Shown here one piece after another: positions 7,519 to 17,267 of a stretch of DNA of 64,000 nucleotides (positions are counted from its first letter, which is position 1; the number at the start of each line of letters is the position of its first letter). The notes beneath the pieces were generated by a model that saw nothing but the letters and a program-made list of their open reading frames with translations, was not told where the DNA came from and ran no database searches. The position numbers and the translations under genes were made by a program. The DNA is from Pseudomonas sp. dw_612 (GTDB lineage Bacteria > Pseudomonadota > Gammaproteobacteria > Pseudomonadales > Pseudomonadaceae). Location: NCBI RefSeq assembly GCF_018449725.1, contig NZ_JAAVVC010000008.1:124001-188000 (forward strand), in the 5' to 3' direction.

Positions 7519-9684
7519 ATGTCGCTATCAAGTACTTTCATGCAGTTGTCCTCTAGCGAGAAGCACTGGTTACCCTGGTTCGGCAAAACCGGAAAAATTG
7601 CGATGGGCTGGTCATGCGGGCTCAATCAGTCGGCTTACCCGGTGATCGAGCAAACCTTCGAAGCCATTGCTCAAACGCGTGCGCAGTTGCTTCACAACTG
7701 GACGCGCGAGCAGTGGGAACACCTGGCTGAACTGGCGGAAAATCTCAGTCGCGATTTTGCTCATATCGACAATACGTCGCTGACCGACAAGCTCAGCCAG
7801 GCGGAAGATTTTTCAGAGTTGTTTGTCGTTGGTGTCGACGGCGTTGTCATCGCTTCGACCTGGAGTGGACGCGGTAAAAACCAGTCCGGGAAAACCCGCG
7901 CCTTGGCAGAAGGATTGAAGGCGCCGTTTCTCCACGGCCCTTACAGCGATCCACTGACCCTGCAAATCGGTCCATCGACGTCACGCTTTCACGACGAAGT
8001 CACGCTGATGTTCTATCAGCCCCTGAAGATCGATGGAAAAGTCCTCGGCTGCCTCTGCGGTCGCGTGCCCAACGATGTGTTGGGCGACCTTATCCAGCGC
8101 GAGGCCGGGCACATCTATGCCGAGTCGGGTGACAACTATCTGTTCATGGCGCAGTCGCATTTTGATCCGGCCATTGCGCCGGGAACCGCATTGTCGCGTT
8201 CACGTTTCGAGGACGGTACGTTCACCCATGGCGACAATCTGAAAACCGGCGTACGCACGTCCTGGAAGACAGTGAAAATCCAGCGGCACACCGAGCTGGA
8301 ACTGCGCTTCACGGACCCGGCGACCGAAGAACTGCATCCCGGCGTGCGCGAAACGATCCGCATGGGCTCCAATCTGTTCGTGACGTATCCCGGTTATTCG
8401 GACTACCGGCACATTCCGGTGGTCGGCAAGGGGGTGACGTTCCAGCTGCCAGGATCGCCTGATCGCTGGGGCATGATGTGCGAGGCCGATCTGGAGGAGG
8501 TCTACCGCCGGCGCTCGCTCAGTTATGGCTTGATGAAACCCTATCTCGCTACCATGGCAGGTCTGTTTGCCTGCAATTTCGTAATCCAGCATTACAGCGG
8601 CCTGGCACAGGGTTTGATCGATAGCATCGAGGTGCTGAGCATGGTCTGCGCCACTGTGTTGTTCAGCCAGTTGGGTCCAAAACGGCTGGCGACGAGGTTG
8701 GGCGAGATGACGGGAGTGATCAGAACCATTGCCGAGGGCGAGGGCAACCTTCGTCAGCGTCTGGACACGACGAGAATGGCCAACGATGAAACCGGTGACA
8801 TGGGGCGCTGGATCAACAGTTTCATCGATCATCTGGACTCGGTGGTCGGGCAAGTGGTGAAGGCCAGTCGCAATGTCGGCACCACCAATCAGATGATGCT
8901 GGGCCGCAGTCAGGAGGCCAGCCTGACGTCCGTTGAGGTCGCGGACGCGGTGCATCGCATGATGATTATCGTTGAAGATCAACTGGGCGAGATTCAGCAA
9001 GCGTCCGCCAGCGCTGAACAGATGAAACAGGCGATGGATGAAGTCGTGACCCGTGCCCGCGAGCAATTCCTGGCCGTGCAGCAAGGCACGCAGTCCATTC
9101 GGGACGTGGTCGAGCGATCCTCTTCGAGCGTGCAGTCGCTCGACAGTCGGATGACCGAGATCGGCAAAATCACCGGCGTAATCAGCGACATCACCAACCA
9201 GACCAATCTGCTGGCACTCAACGCCGCCATCGAGGCTGCCCGCGCGGGTGAGCATGGCCGCGGATTTGCGGTGGTCGCCGACGAAGTACGCAGCCTCGCT
9301 TCGCGCACGTCCGGCGCTGCCGACGACATTCGGCAAATGGTCGAAGGCTTGAAGAGCGAAACTCAACAAGCTGTCTGCGTCATGGAGGAGGGCGTCAAGG
9401 ACGTCGATAACAGCCTGCGTCTGGCCGAAGATGCCTCGTCGGAAAACGTGCAGTTGCATCAAGCGGTGGAGAGTATGTTTGCGATCATTCAGCAACTGAA
9501 CACGCGAAGCCTGGACTACGGGAAGACGATCAAGAAAGTTGACCAGTCTTCCGTAGAGATGCGTCAAACGGTGGTGGTGCTGCAAAGCAGTGCCGAAACG
9601 GTGAGACTCAATGCCAACAAACTGCAAAAACTCGTAGGGCAGTTTGAAGTGAGTAGCCATAACGAACGCGTGGCGACCGCTTGA
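7519..9684 (+). CDS. methyl-accepting chemotaxis protein with cytoplasmic N-terminal sensor region
   Basis: 721 residues. ATG 7519 is chosen because GGAG stands 8 bases upstream; an ATG at 7498 is also in frame. There is no N-terminal membrane helix. About 340 residues of sensor region (PAS/Cache-like, for example [15 protein letters not shown]) come before two closely spaced hydrophobic helices (about 342-357 and 364-385) with a very short outer loop. A HAMP-like linker and the coiled-coil signalling domain follow, with the conserved hairpin tip ([20 protein letters not shown], then [12 protein letters not shown]). It would feed CheA/CheW. The topology suggests it senses an intracellular cue; the ligand is unknown. 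It is a single gene. Confidence 0.9.
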   Translation: MSLSSTFMQLSSSEKHWLPWFGKTGKIAMGWSCGLNQSAYPVIEQTFEAIAQTRAQLLHNWTREQWEHLAELAENLSRDFAHIDNTSLTDKLSQAEDFSELFVVGVDGVVIASTWSGRGKNQSGKTRALAEGLKAPFLHGPYSDPLTLQIGPSTSRFHDEVTLMFYQPLKIDGKVLGCLCGRVPNDVLGDLIQREAGHIYAESGDNYLFMAQSHFDPAIAPGTALSRSRFEDGTFTHGDNLKTGVRTSWKTVKIQRHTELELRFTDPATEELHPGVRETIRMGSNLFVTYPGYSDYRHIPVVGKGVTFQLPGSPDRWGMMCEADLEEVYRRRSLSYGLMKPYLATMAGLFACNFVIQHYSGLAQGLIDSIEVLSMVCATVLFSQLGPKRLATRLGEMTGVIRTIAEGEGNLRQRLDTTRMANDETGDMGRWINSFIDHLDSVVGQVVKASRNVGTTNQMMLGRSQEASLTSVEVADAVHRMMIIVEDQLGEIQQASASAEQMKQAMDEVVTRAREQFLAVQQGTQSIRDVVERSSSSVQSLDSRMTEIGKITGVISDITNQTNLLALNAAIEAARAGEHGRGFAVVADEVRSLASRTSGAADDIRQMVEGLKSETQQAVCVMEEGVKDVDNSLRLAEDASSENVQLHQAVESMFAIIQQLNTRSLDYGKTIKKVDQSSVEMRQTVVVLQSSAETVRLNANKLQKLVGQFEVSSHNERVATA

Positions 9685-9714
9685 CGCGGCAGCAGGGGGG
9701 CGTTGCACTTCTGG

Positions 9715-9912
9715 TTAGTTCAGGTAACCAGACCCAGAGGTGTGCGCAATGGGCAGGAACACCCACTGGCTTGAAAACAGCGGCACGGAGGTGGCGGTGG
9801 ATATCGTCAGGCAAGCCTGAGCTATAGGCTTTCCTGACCATTCGTTCAATCGATAGTCATCATCAAAAAATGCGAGTTCTGTTTTTTTGTCATCAGAGGA
9901 GGATAGCGTCAT
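9715..9912 (-). CDS. possible small hypothetical protein
   Basis: A 65-residue open frame filling most of the gap between the chemoreceptor and the next gene, starting MTLSSSDDKKTELAFFDDDY. A weak GAG lies about 8 bases before the ATG. There is no recognised domain, signal peptide or neighbour support. It may be a chance open frame. Confidence 0.2.
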   Translation of the reverse strand: MTLSSSDDKKTELAFFDDDYRLNEWSGKPIAQACLTISTATSVPLFSSQWVFLPIAHTSGSGYLN

Positions 9913-9942
9913 ACCGATCTCGCTTCTGAAGGAACCTGCGCG

Positions 9943-10614
9943 ATGAGAATCTCAACTGTCCTGGCCCTTGTCGCCGTCCTCACTGGCGGTTTCGCCGCCA
10001 CCGCCCCGGCCTACGCCGCTGACCCACAGGCCTGCCATTTCCTGCCGATGGGGGACAGCAGCGCCGAACTGAAGCAATCCCAATCGGTGGGTGTGCTCTA
10101 CAGCGAAAACACCATCAACACCCTCGAATACCTTGAGAACTACCACACGGTCGCCGTTAACGGCAGCAAGAACGCCGCACTCGATTCGCGCATCAGCAAT
10201 GCCTTTATCAAAAGCTCCGATCCAAAACTGGCGATCAACTGGCTGATGGGCTCGTTGCAGAAACAATTCGCCTCGGTGACCGTCTACGACAACCTCGACG
10301 CCCTGGTGCAAGCGCATCCGGACGTGGTGGTGATGCTCGACACCTACAGCCGCCTGGTGAGCAAGCGCAACGATCAGGTTGAAGCAAGGTTCCTCGCCAA
10401 GTTCTACGACGCGAACCTGCAATACATCGGCCAGGCTGAAGGCGCCCGTGAACAGCAAATGCCTTCGGTATGGGTTCGCGGTAAAGCGGCGCCGGAGATT
10501 GCGGCGCAGATTGACCAGCAGACCGAGCTGCAAGTGAACGCGTTGAAGCAGTTTGATGCGTCGTTGAATGCGCTGGTGAAGTCGGGTACTGCGGCACGGA
10601 TGGCGACCAACTGA
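9943..10614 (+). CDS. exported protein of unknown function
   Basis: 223 residues with a clear Sec signal peptide (MRISTVLALVAVLTGGFAAT..., probable cleavage after AYA near residue 25). The mature part is a mixed alpha/beta protein with one cysteine (PQACHFLP). It has a region reading VGVLYSENTINTLEYLENYH and ends in a helix rich in Q, A and N. I do not recognise the family. It stands alone, upstream of a DeoR regulator on the same strand. Confidence 0.8.
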   Translation: MRISTVLALVAVLTGGFAATAPAYAADPQACHFLPMGDSSAELKQSQSVGVLYSENTINTLEYLENYHTVAVNGSKNAALDSRISNAFIKSSDPKLAINWLMGSLQKQFASVTVYDNLDALVQAHPDVVVMLDTYSRLVSKRNDQVEARFLAKFYDANLQYIGQAEGAREQQMPSVWVRGKAAPEIAAQIDQQTELQVNALKQFDASLNALVKSGTAARMATN

Positions 10615-10697
10615 GGAGGAAGTTTAACGACTTCCCCGATTGTGTTTATGCGGTGCTTTGGCTAATCTCGCACAAACCCGCAAAAACAGGCATTACC

Positions 10698-11489
10698 ATG
10701 CAAGACCATTCCATTGCCGAACTGCCTTCCCTGCGCCGACAAAAAATCCTGTTGATCCTCGAACGTGACGGCAAGGTCATGGCTTCCGAGTTGAGCCAGC
10801 ATTTCGCCGTGTCCGAAGACACCATCCGCCGTGATCTCGCAGAACTGGACGGCTCTGGTCTGGTGCAGCGGGTGCACGGCGGGGCGTTGCCACGGCCGAA
10901 GGACACCGGCAAGGATTTCTTCACTCGGGTCAGCGAAACCGATGAGGTGAAATCCCATCTGGCGCAACTCGCTGCGCGGTATGTGAAGAATGGCCAGATT
11001 GTGATTTTCGATTCGGGCTCGACGACGCTGCAGATCGCCCGTTCCCTGCCTGCGAACATTGTCATCACAGCGGTCACGGCCTCGCCGATCATCGCGATCG
11101 CTTTGGCCGAGTACACAGGCATCAAGGTCATTCTGGCGGGCGGTCAGCTCAATCCGGCGACGATGTCGGCGAGCGGGCATGAAACGTTGCGCCTGCTGCA
11201 GGGGATCAAGGCTGATGTGCTGTTCACCGGGGTTTGCGCGATTCATCCCGAGGTGGGCATCAGCTCGCTGCATTTCGACGAGGTGCCGGTGAAACAGGCG
11301 ATGCTCGACAGCGCCGCCCATGTGGTGGCCGTGAGCATGGCGGACAAACTGGGCGCGGTGGAGCCGTTTGTTGTGGCGCCGTGCCGGCGCATCCAGACGC
11401 TGATCACCGAGCGGCATCTGGCCTCGGGCAATGTCGAGGATTACCAGCGCCTGGGCATCGAAGTGGTGCAAGCCGACATCGCGCTTTGA
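10698..11489 (+). CDS. DeoR/GlpR family transcriptional regulator
   Basis: 263 residues from ATG 10698. An N-terminal DeoR helix-turn-helix (RRQKILLILERDGKVMASEL, then FAVSEDTIRRDLAELDGSGL, then RVHGGALPRP) is followed by the DeoRC sugar-phosphate sensor domain (IFDSGSTTLQIARSLP; VDVLFTGVCAI-like region). The family usually represses genes for sugar-phosphate metabolism. No sugar operon adjoins it, so the target is unknown. It converges on chrA with a 7-base gap. Confidence 0.9.
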   Translation: MQDHSIAELPSLRRQKILLILERDGKVMASELSQHFAVSEDTIRRDLAELDGSGLVQRVHGGALPRPKDTGKDFFTRVSETDEVKSHLAQLAARYVKNGQIVIFDSGSTTLQIARSLPANIVITAVTASPIIAIALAEYTGIKVILAGGQLNPATMSASGHETLRLLQGIKADVLFTGVCAIHPEVGISSLHFDEVPVKQAMLDSAAHVVAVSMADKLGAVEPFVVAPCRRIQTLITERHLASGNVEDYQRLGIEVVQADIAL

Positions 11490-11496
11490 TCATCCT

Positions 11497-12843
11497 TCAG
11501 CGCACCAGATGCACCGCCAGGCCCACTAATGCGCAGCCAATCAACACCTCGATCACCCCGCGCTTGAAATGAAACAAGGCCACCGCCGCTGCAATGGCAA
11601 TCAGTGCCGAAGGCCAGTCGAGATGAGCGCTAAAGCCGTTGGGCCAGAGCACGTGGTAACCAAAGAAACACGCGAGGTTGAGAATCACCCCGACCACCGC
11701 CGCAGTGATGGCGGTGAGTGGGGCGGTGAATTTCAGTTCGTTGTGCGTCGATTCCACCAAAGGCCCGCCGGCGAGGATGAACAGAAAGGAAGGCAGGAAG
11801 GTGAACCAGGTCACCAGCGTGGCGGCGACGGCGCCGGCGAGGAAGACGTGGTCGGCGCCGAACACCTGCTGCACATAACCGCCGACAAACGCGACGAAGG
11901 CCACCACCATGATCAGCGGCCCGGGGGTGGTTTCGCCCAGCGCCAGGCCATCGATCATCTGCGTCGGCGTCAGCCAGCCGTAGTGCCCGACCGCGCCCTG
12001 ATACACATACGGCAGCACGGCGTAGGCGCCGCCGAAGGTCAGCAGTGCGGCTTTGGTGAAGAACCAGCCCATCTGCGTCAGCGTGCCGTTCCAACCGAAC
12101 AATAGCGTGAGCAGCCCCATGGGCAAGGCCCACAATACGGCGCCGACCAGCGCCAGGCGCAGCAGTTTCACCGCACTGAAACGCGCATGCTCGGGTGTCG
12201 GGGTGTCGTCGTCGATCAACGCCGGGCCGAAGGATTTATTCGTCGCTCGGTGGCCACCGTTGCTGAATTTCTCCGGAGCCAGACGTTCGCCGAAATAGCC
12301 GATCACGGCCGCGCCCACCACAATCAACGGAAACGGCACATTGAACGCGAAGATCGCAATGAATGACGCCGCCGCAATACCCCAAAGCCAGTTGTTCTTC
12401 AGCGCCCGCGAGCCGATGCGATGGGCGGCCTGCACCACAATCGCGGTGACCGCTGGCTTGATCCCATAAAACAACCCGGCCACCACCGGCACGTCCCCGA
12501 AGGCGATGTACACCCACGACAACCCGATCAGGATGAACAGCGACGGCAACACAAACAGCACACCGGCAATCACGCCGCCCCAGGTCCGGTGCATCAGCCA
12601 GCCGATGTAGGTCGCCAGTTGTTGCGCCTCCGGCCCGGGCAGCAGCATGCAGTAATTGAGTGCGTGCAGAAAGCGCCGCTCCGAAATCCAGCGCCGACGC
12701 TCGACCAACTCCTGGTGCATGATCGAAATCTGCCCGGCCGGACCGCCGAAACTGATGAAGCCGAGCTTGAGCCAGAACAGAAAGGCTTCGCGCAGGGGGA
12801 TGGCTTGGGGTTTGGCTTGAATCTGTTCGGATGCGTCGCTCAA
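11497..12843 (-). CDS. chrA: chromate transporter, ChrA (CHR) family, two-domain
   Basis: 448 residues, a polytopic inner-membrane protein formed of two homologous CHR halves. The first half holds FWLKLGFISFGGPAGQISIMH and the second FFTKAALLTFGGAYAVLPYV; both carry the FGG motif. The PGPEAQQLATYIG and TPGPLIMVVAFVAFVGG stretches are also family hallmarks. ChrA proteins export chromate by proton-driven antiport. No chrB or other chr gene is adjacent, so resistance is inferred from family alone. Confidence 0.93.
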   Translation of the reverse strand: MSDASEQIQAKPQAIPLREAFLFWLKLGFISFGGPAGQISIMHQELVERRRWISERRFLHALNYCMLLPGPEAQQLATYIGWLMHRTWGGVIAGVLFVLPSLFILIGLSWVYIAFGDVPVVAGLFYGIKPAVTAIVVQAAHRIGSRALKNNWLWGIAAASFIAIFAFNVPFPLIVVGAAVIGYFGERLAPEKFSNGGHRATNKSFGPALIDDDTPTPEHARFSAVKLLRLALVGAVLWALPMGLLTLLFGWNGTLTQMGWFFTKAALLTFGGAYAVLPYVYQGAVGHYGWLTPTQMIDGLALGETTPGPLIMVVAFVAFVGGYVQQVFGADHVFLAGAVAATLVTWFTFLPSFLFILAGGPLVESTHNELKFTAPLTAITAAVVGVILNLACFFGYHVLWPNGFSAHLDWPSALIAIAAAVALFHFKRGVIEVLIGCALVGLAVHLVR

Positions 12844-12984
12844 GAGATAAGCCTTATTCGGATCAGCGAGTGGCTAACAGTAGCGGCGGCGGGGCGGTTC
12901 GGCTAGTCGGCCGTACATAACCGGGACCCCATTGTGGGGAAGGGCTTATGGTCGTACACAAATCCTTGATTCACCACAGAACAA

Positions 12985-13078
12985 CTGTGGGAGCGGGCTT
13001 GCTCGCGAAAGCGAAGTGTCGGGCGACATGGATGTTGAATGTGCCGACGCTTTCGCGAGCAAGCCCGCTCCCACAGGG
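12985..13078. repeat. REPIN doublet
   Basis: A CTGTGGGAGCGGGCTTGCTC arm and its inverted partner ending CGCTCCCACAGGG, about 94 bp in all, between the chrA start region and the 3' end of the CAP-domain gene. Confidence 0.9.
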
Positions 13079-13093
13079 AATGCGGCGGGGCGC

Positions 13094-13945
13094 TTACTGC
13101 GTGCCGAACATCGCCGTCCAGTAAATCCCCGAATCACTCTTCGGGTCCACCGCATACGCCGCGCCCAGTTCGCGGAACTGCGGATTCATCAGGTTGGCGC
13201 AGTGTCCCGGGCTGGCGAGCCAGCCGTCGACGACTTTGCGTGTGGTGTCTTGCCCGGCGGCGATGTTTTCGCCGATCTGCTGGGCGATGTAACCGCCCAG
13301 TTCCGCGCGGTCACCGGGCGTGCCGCCCGAGCGGTCCTTGTGATCGAAGTAATTGTTGTTGGCCATGTCCCGACTGTGGGCTTCGGCGGCGGCACCCAGC
13401 GTGGCGTTCCAGGCCAGCGGCGTGGTGGCGGGGAAGGGTTGACCGCCGCACTGGCGCGGTTGGGTGCGGGCGGCGTTGAGCAGTTCCAGGAGTTTTTGGC
13501 CTTCGGCCTGCGCATCGCCCAGACGTCCGCTCAACAGTGGGCGTGCGAGCACGATGCGCCACTGGCTGCCTTCACGGCTGACGCCGACGTCAATGAATTG
13601 CGGGTTCAGGACGACCTGGCAGAAGCTTTCCTGCACGGCTTTCATGGCCGACTGCGCATCACGCGGACCGGCCAGCGTGATCGCCTGCACGTTGACCATC
13701 GGATAACCCGCCCGCGCCATCGCCTGTTGCAAGTCGACGTTCTGGGTGGCGGACAACACCAGGCGTGGATCGCTCGCCAACGGCGGCAATTCCGGCGATG
13801 CCTGACCGCCGCAACGTTGCACCTGGCTGCGATAGGTGTTGATCGACTGAACCAGTTGCGTCTCGTCGGTGGCCAGGGCAGTGGTGGCGAACACCAGGCC
13901 CGACGACAACGCCGCAACACGCAAAACGGATGATAAGACGCGCAT
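13094..13945 (-). CDS. secreted CAP/SCP-domain protein
   Basis: 283 residues. The start is ATG 13943-13945, with AAGGGGGA six bases upstream. A signal peptide (MRVLSSVLRVAALSSGLVFA) is followed by a Pseudomonas-specific N-terminal region (about 25-145) and a C-terminal cysteine-rich secretory/PR1-type domain. The domain motifs are LNAARTQPRQCGG, LAWNATLGAAAEAHSRDMA, DHKDRSGGTPGDRAELGGY, GENIAAGQ and WLASPGHCANLMNPQFRELG. The conserved His and Glu of the CAP cavity are present. The role of bacterial CAP proteins is poorly known; an envelope or extracellular location is likely. Confidence 0.9.
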   Translation of the reverse strand: MRVLSSVLRVAALSSGLVFATTALATDETQLVQSINTYRSQVQRCGGQASPELPPLASDPRLVLSATQNVDLQQAMARAGYPMVNVQAITLAGPRDAQSAMKAVQESFCQVVLNPQFIDVGVSREGSQWRIVLARPLLSGRLGDAQAEGQKLLELLNAARTQPRQCGGQPFPATTPLAWNATLGAAAEAHSRDMANNNYFDHKDRSGGTPGDRAELGGYIAQQIGENIAAGQDTTRKVVDGWLASPGHCANLMNPQFRELGAAYAVDPKSDSGIYWTAMFGTQ

Positions 13946-14097
13946 GAAAATCCCCCTTGAACGGACTGCGCCCATGATGCGCGATTTCGTCCCGTTCGGG
14001 GCAATGGCTTTTTGCAGATTGTTCGCGATTTTATGAGGTGATTTGCGGACTACAATGAAGCGAAGTCGCCCGTCGACGCCTATAGAGCCTGCCCATC

Positions 14098-14721
14098 ATG
14101 CGCTTCCCGTGGATTGCAACCTGCCTCGCGTTCACCTTGCTCACCGGCCAGGTCATGGCGGACGACCAGGAACAAAAAAAAGCAGTGGCGGTGGACAAGG
14201 CTCAAGTCCTGGAAGAGAAAGCCGCCGATAAAGGCAGCACCGCCCCTGCGCCGAAAAAGGCCGAAACCATCACTCAATCCGAAGTCCAGGCGGTCGACCC
14301 GGCCGGCACCGCGCCGCTGGACGAAGCCATCACCTGCATGGCCCGCAGCATTTACTGGGAAGCCAAAGGCAAGGACTCCGCCGACATGGAGGCGGTGGCC
14401 AACGTGGTGATGAATCGCCTCGGGCACGAGGGCTTTCCGGATACGGTGTGCGGGATCGTCAAGCAGGGCTCGGAAAAGCATGCCTGCCAGTTTTCGTGGT
14501 GGTGTGATGGCAAGCCGGACACGGCTCAGGAAGAAGCGCCTTACGCGATCGCCAAGGAAATTGCGCGCAAGGCGTTGAACAAACAACTACCGGATCGCAC
14601 CCACGGCGCAATGTATTTCCATGACCGGACGGTGAAACCGGACTGGGCGCATGAGTACATCAAGACTGCCCAGATTGGCCTGTTCACGTTCTACAAACCC
14701 CATGACGGCGACGCGAAATAG
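14098..14721 (+). CDS. SleB-type cell wall hydrolase (Hydrolase_2 domain)
   Basis: 207 residues with a signal peptide (MRFPWIATCLAFTLLTGQVMA). A low-complexity charged linker rich in K, A and E follows to about residue 75, then the hydrolase domain. Domain hallmarks: ARSIYWEAKGKDSADMEAVA with the catalytic Glu, VMNRLGHEGFPDTVCGIVKQ, CQFSWWCDGK and GAMYFHDRTVKPDWA. In spore formers SleB cuts spore cortex peptidoglycan; in pseudomonads these proteins are presumed periplasmic peptidoglycan hydrolases. Confidence 0.9.
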   Translation: MRFPWIATCLAFTLLTGQVMADDQEQKKAVAVDKAQVLEEKAADKGSTAPAPKKAETITQSEVQAVDPAGTAPLDEAITCMARSIYWEAKGKDSADMEAVANVVMNRLGHEGFPDTVCGIVKQGSEKHACQFSWWCDGKPDTAQEEAPYAIAKEIARKALNKQLPDRTHGAMYFHDRTVKPDWAHEYIKTAQIGLFTFYKPHDGDAK

Positions 14722-14726
14722 CGCGG

Positions 14727-14795
14727 TCAGGCGTGACCCAGTGCAATGGCAAAGGACACTACGATGACGCAGGCAATCGCCAAATTGAAATTCAT
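14727..14795 (-). CDS. possible 22-residue single-helix membrane protein
   Basis: An ATG-initiated frame on the minus strand encodes a peptide beginning MNFNLAIACVIVVSFAIA and ending LGHA. It is almost wholly a hydrophobic helix of membrane-spanning length. It is antisense to no gene and lies just beyond the SleB gene's stop. No good Shine-Dalgarno is seen, so this rests on composition alone. Confidence 0.3.
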   Translation of the reverse strand: MNFNLAIACVIVVSFAIALGHA

Positions 14796-14935
14796 GAGGA
14801 GTTCGTCCGATCTGTTTTAGGTGGTGCCATGGTGAACAGGTCGGGGGGAAATGAAAAATTCGCTTTCGTGATTTGTATGATCGAGAGAAATGATGGGTAG
14901 GCGGGCAGGGTCCGGTTTCTGCGTTGACTGTCAGG

Positions 14936-15018
14936 CCGCCTTCGCGAGCAAGCCCACCCCCACACTGGATCTGTGTCGTTCACAAATCCCCTGTGGGAGC
15001 GAGCTTGCTCGCGAAGAG
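14936..15018. repeat. two REP elements in tail-to-tail order
   Basis: A right-hand arm (CGCCTTCGCGAGCAAGCCCA) at about 14936-14965 precedes a left-hand arm (CTGTGGGAGCGAGCTTGCTC) at 14991-15018, the reverse of the usual REPIN order. They probably belong to two different decayed doublets. The rest of the 14722-15051 gap shows no other feature except the possible short peptide. Confidence 0.7.
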
Positions 15019-15051
15019 GTCATCAGCTTCACGCAAATTTACGATCCTGCA

Positions 15052-15264
15052 TCAATAACCTTTCCAATGCCCCGGCACCCACACCCATTCGTTGTGAGAC
15101 CAACGATACTGCCCGGCCACCCAGTGATAACCCGGTGCGGGCATCACCGGGACCATTTCAACCCGCGGTGGCGGTCGGTGTGGACGTGCAGGTTCGATGA
15201 CGCAGCCGGACAGGGTGATCGCCATGAGGCCGGCAATCACTGTGGTCTTGAATAGTCGAGACAT
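15052..15264 (-). CDS. YXWGXW-repeat lipoprotein
   Basis: 70 residues from ATG 15262-15264. A lipoprotein signal with lipobox LSGC (cleavage before C21) leads to a proline-rich stretch (PARPHRPPPRVEMVPVMPAP), then two aromatic repeats of the YxWvxGxw type (GYHWVAGQYRW; WVWVPGHWKG). It is a small envelope protein of unknown role, next to a second repeat protein of the same kind on the same strand. Confidence 0.85.
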   Translation of the reverse strand: MSRLFKTTVIAGLMAITLSGCVIEPARPHRPPPRVEMVPVMPAPGYHWVAGQYRWSHNEWVWVPGHWKGY

Positions 15265-15331
15265 TATTTGATTCCTTGATTCATACAAACCGGCGTCCGG
15301 ATGGTGAGCCGGTAGATCCAGCGTTCAGGGC

Positions 15332-15652
15332 TCAACGCACCCAGCGCCCTTCGATCCAGTACCAGTTCGGCCCGCGCGCCTCCCAGTGCCCCGGCATCCA
15401 GCGTCCGTCGTGTCGCATCCGTTGCCAATGACCGGGCGCCCAGACATAACCGCGACCGTCCCAGCGCCAGTGGCCGTTGTCCCAGGCATAACCGGGACGC
15501 GCCATGGGCACTTGCTCCATGCGCACGGGCGGCGGCGCCTGGCGAATGATAATTTCGGGCTGAGCAAACACCGGCGTGCTCGCCAGCGCTGCCAGCGCCA
15601 GAGGGACGAGCAAGACAAGCCGCAACTTGGTCAGGGGACGCACAACGTTCAT
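15332..15652 (-). CDS. YXWGXW-repeat secreted protein
   Basis: 106 residues with a signal peptide ending near STPVFA (about residue 30). The mature part has four aromatic repeats: GYAWDNGHWRW, GYVWAPGHWQR, DGRWMPGHWEA and NWYWIEGRWV. It is a paralogue of the neighbouring 70-residue lipoprotein, possibly in one transcript (67-base gap). The function is unknown; tryptophan-rich repeats of this kind are common in proteobacterial envelope proteins. Confidence 0.85.
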   Translation of the reverse strand: MNVVRPLTKLRLVLLVPLALAALASTPVFAQPEIIIRQAPPPVRMEQVPMARPGYAWDNGHWRWDGRGYVWAPGHWQRMRHDGRWMPGHWEARGPNWYWIEGRWVR

Positions 15653-16612
15653 GACAACTCCTCTAGGCGTGCATCCGAAAGTGGACGCTGCTGATGAATT
15701 GGACGCCGTATCAGGAAAAGATTGGTCCCGTGGAAAATGAAATTTTTTTCAGGTTGGGCGGCGAAGGGTATTCGTGAGCACCGTAGTTAACTGATATCTG
15801 CCTGCGGCTGTCGATTCAATATTCATTCAGTTCCCGCTCTTGTTACGTATAGCGTAATGACTAACACCGGTTGTAATGACAACGTACAACTCCCGCCAAA
15901 TATCCGGCGTCAATGCCAACTTAAATATCTGTCTATCAAAGCGAGAGACCTTGCCTGTGCAGGCTGGGGCTGGGTTTTGGTTTATGCGTTATTTAATTTG
16001 TTCGATCTTTATTTAATAAGTCGATATATAAGTTTGACTCCTGACACATCTGCTGATAATTTCAAAAAATGGATCCAACGTACTAAGGATAGTAATGAAA
16101 CAACTAACACCAAAATAGTGCAGCGCACTGTAACTGTGCTCGCTTTCAGTGCAAGTTACCCCCCGTCCCTATTTCTCCCTCAGGCACCGGCTTTGTCGCC
16201 AGCGTGTGGGCGATCGGCTGAGTGGTAGCTATTGCCTGGGGTTGGCGAGCGACACAGGCGGAAACGATAGCGTCCTCAGTATTTCTCGAAAGTTTTTTTC
16301 GGGGGCAACTTCGCGCCTTGAAAAATTCGAACGCACGGCGAGCTGAATTGGCTGTCCAGGTCGAACTCAGGTTTCGAGCATTTCGTGTCAATACTAAGTT
16401 GTCGTTACTGGAACGCCGGTACTTAGAGAGTGCACGGATATCAACCAAGGTCATTTCTCTATGAAGGCTTGATGTATTCGTGTGCCCGGATTTTGTTTGA
16501 CGACAATACCGGATAACAACTTGCTGAAATAAAGGCGGTCGTGGGCGTCATGTAACGGCCATGGGTTTGCTTTGCTTGTAACTTACTAAACACTGTTCGG
16601 GGAGAACTAAAC
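15653..16612. other. AT-richer gap without a convincing gene
   Basis: About 960 bp clearly richer in A+T than both flanks, just upstream of the NRPS-PKS locus. An open frame at 15857-16228 (123 codons) has one hydrophobic stretch (WVLVYALFNLFDLYLI), but no Shine-Dalgarno, recognisable domain or typical Pseudomonas codon use; a minus-strand frame at 16146-16454 looks no better. It may hold the promoter region of the cluster, or be the remnant of a transfer junction. The last bases carry a strong Shine-Dalgarno (GGGGAGAA) for the exporter gene. Confidence 0.5.
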
Positions 16613-17245
16613 ATGACTATCAGTATCTGGATTACCTGCTTTTTGGCGTCGTGGATTTTTTCATTGTCGCCAGGCGCAGGCTCGGTGTTTTCAATGACCA
16701 ACGGGCTCAATTATGGCTTCCGCCGCGGTTACTTCGGCGTCGTCGGTCTGGTGCTGGGTTTGTGGACCGTCTTCATCGCCGTGGTTATCGGGCTGGGCGC
16801 ACTGATTCAGGAATCGCCACTGGCTTTCAACGTCTTGAAATGGGCCGGTGTCGCGTACCTGTTCTACCTCGGCGTATGCCAGTGGGTGTCCAAGGGTTCG
16901 CCGGTGAGCATCAACCGCGAGAACGTCCACACCACCACTCTGGGGCGCCTTGTGTCCAAAGGCTGGGCGTTGAATGTGGTCAATCCCAAAGGCTACATCT
17001 TCATGTTGGCGGTGATTCCGCAGTTCATTGATTACAAGGCGTCCTTGCCTTCGCAATACCTCTTCATTGCCTTGACGTTTGCATTCACCGACCTGGTGGT
17101 CATGGCGGGTTACACCGGGCTGGCGTCCAAAGCGCTGTCCTACCTGAAAACCGAAGCGCACATGAAGATGCTCAATAAGGTGTTCGGCTTCCTGTTTATG
17201 GTCGCGGCAGCCGTTTTGACGACCTTCCACCAAGTTGGCGTTTAA
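16613..17245 (+). CDS. LysE/RhtB family amino acid or metabolite exporter
   Basis: 210 residues, about six membrane helices. Family motifs are FSLSPGAGSVFSMTNGLNYG near the N-terminus (the PGP/G-type loop) and WALNVVNPKGYIFMLAVIPQF. LysE/RhtB proteins export amino acids such as homoserine, its lactone and threonine by proton antiport. As the first gene of the hybrid NRPS-PKS operon (23 bases before the A-T gene) it most likely exports the product or protects against its amino acid precursor. The start has an excellent Shine-Dalgarno (GGGGAGAAC). Confidence 0.88.
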   Translation: MTISIWITCFLASWIFSLSPGAGSVFSMTNGLNYGFRRGYFGVVGLVLGLWTVFIAVVIGLGALIQESPLAFNVLKWAGVAYLFYLGVCQWVSKGSPVSINRENVHTTTLGRLVSKGWALNVVNPKGYIFMLAVIPQFIDYKASLPSQYLFIALTFAFTDLVVMAGYTGLASKALSYLKTEAHMKMLNKVFGFLFMVAAAVLTTFHQVGV

Positions 17246-17267
17246 CTCCTCTTTCAGGCGGCTCATC

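Noticed and set aside
15857..16228. A 123-codon frame with one hydrophobic segment in the AT-rich gap
   Set aside because: Codon use is atypical, there is no ribosome site, and the C-terminal part has no structure; I describe the gap rather than call a gene.
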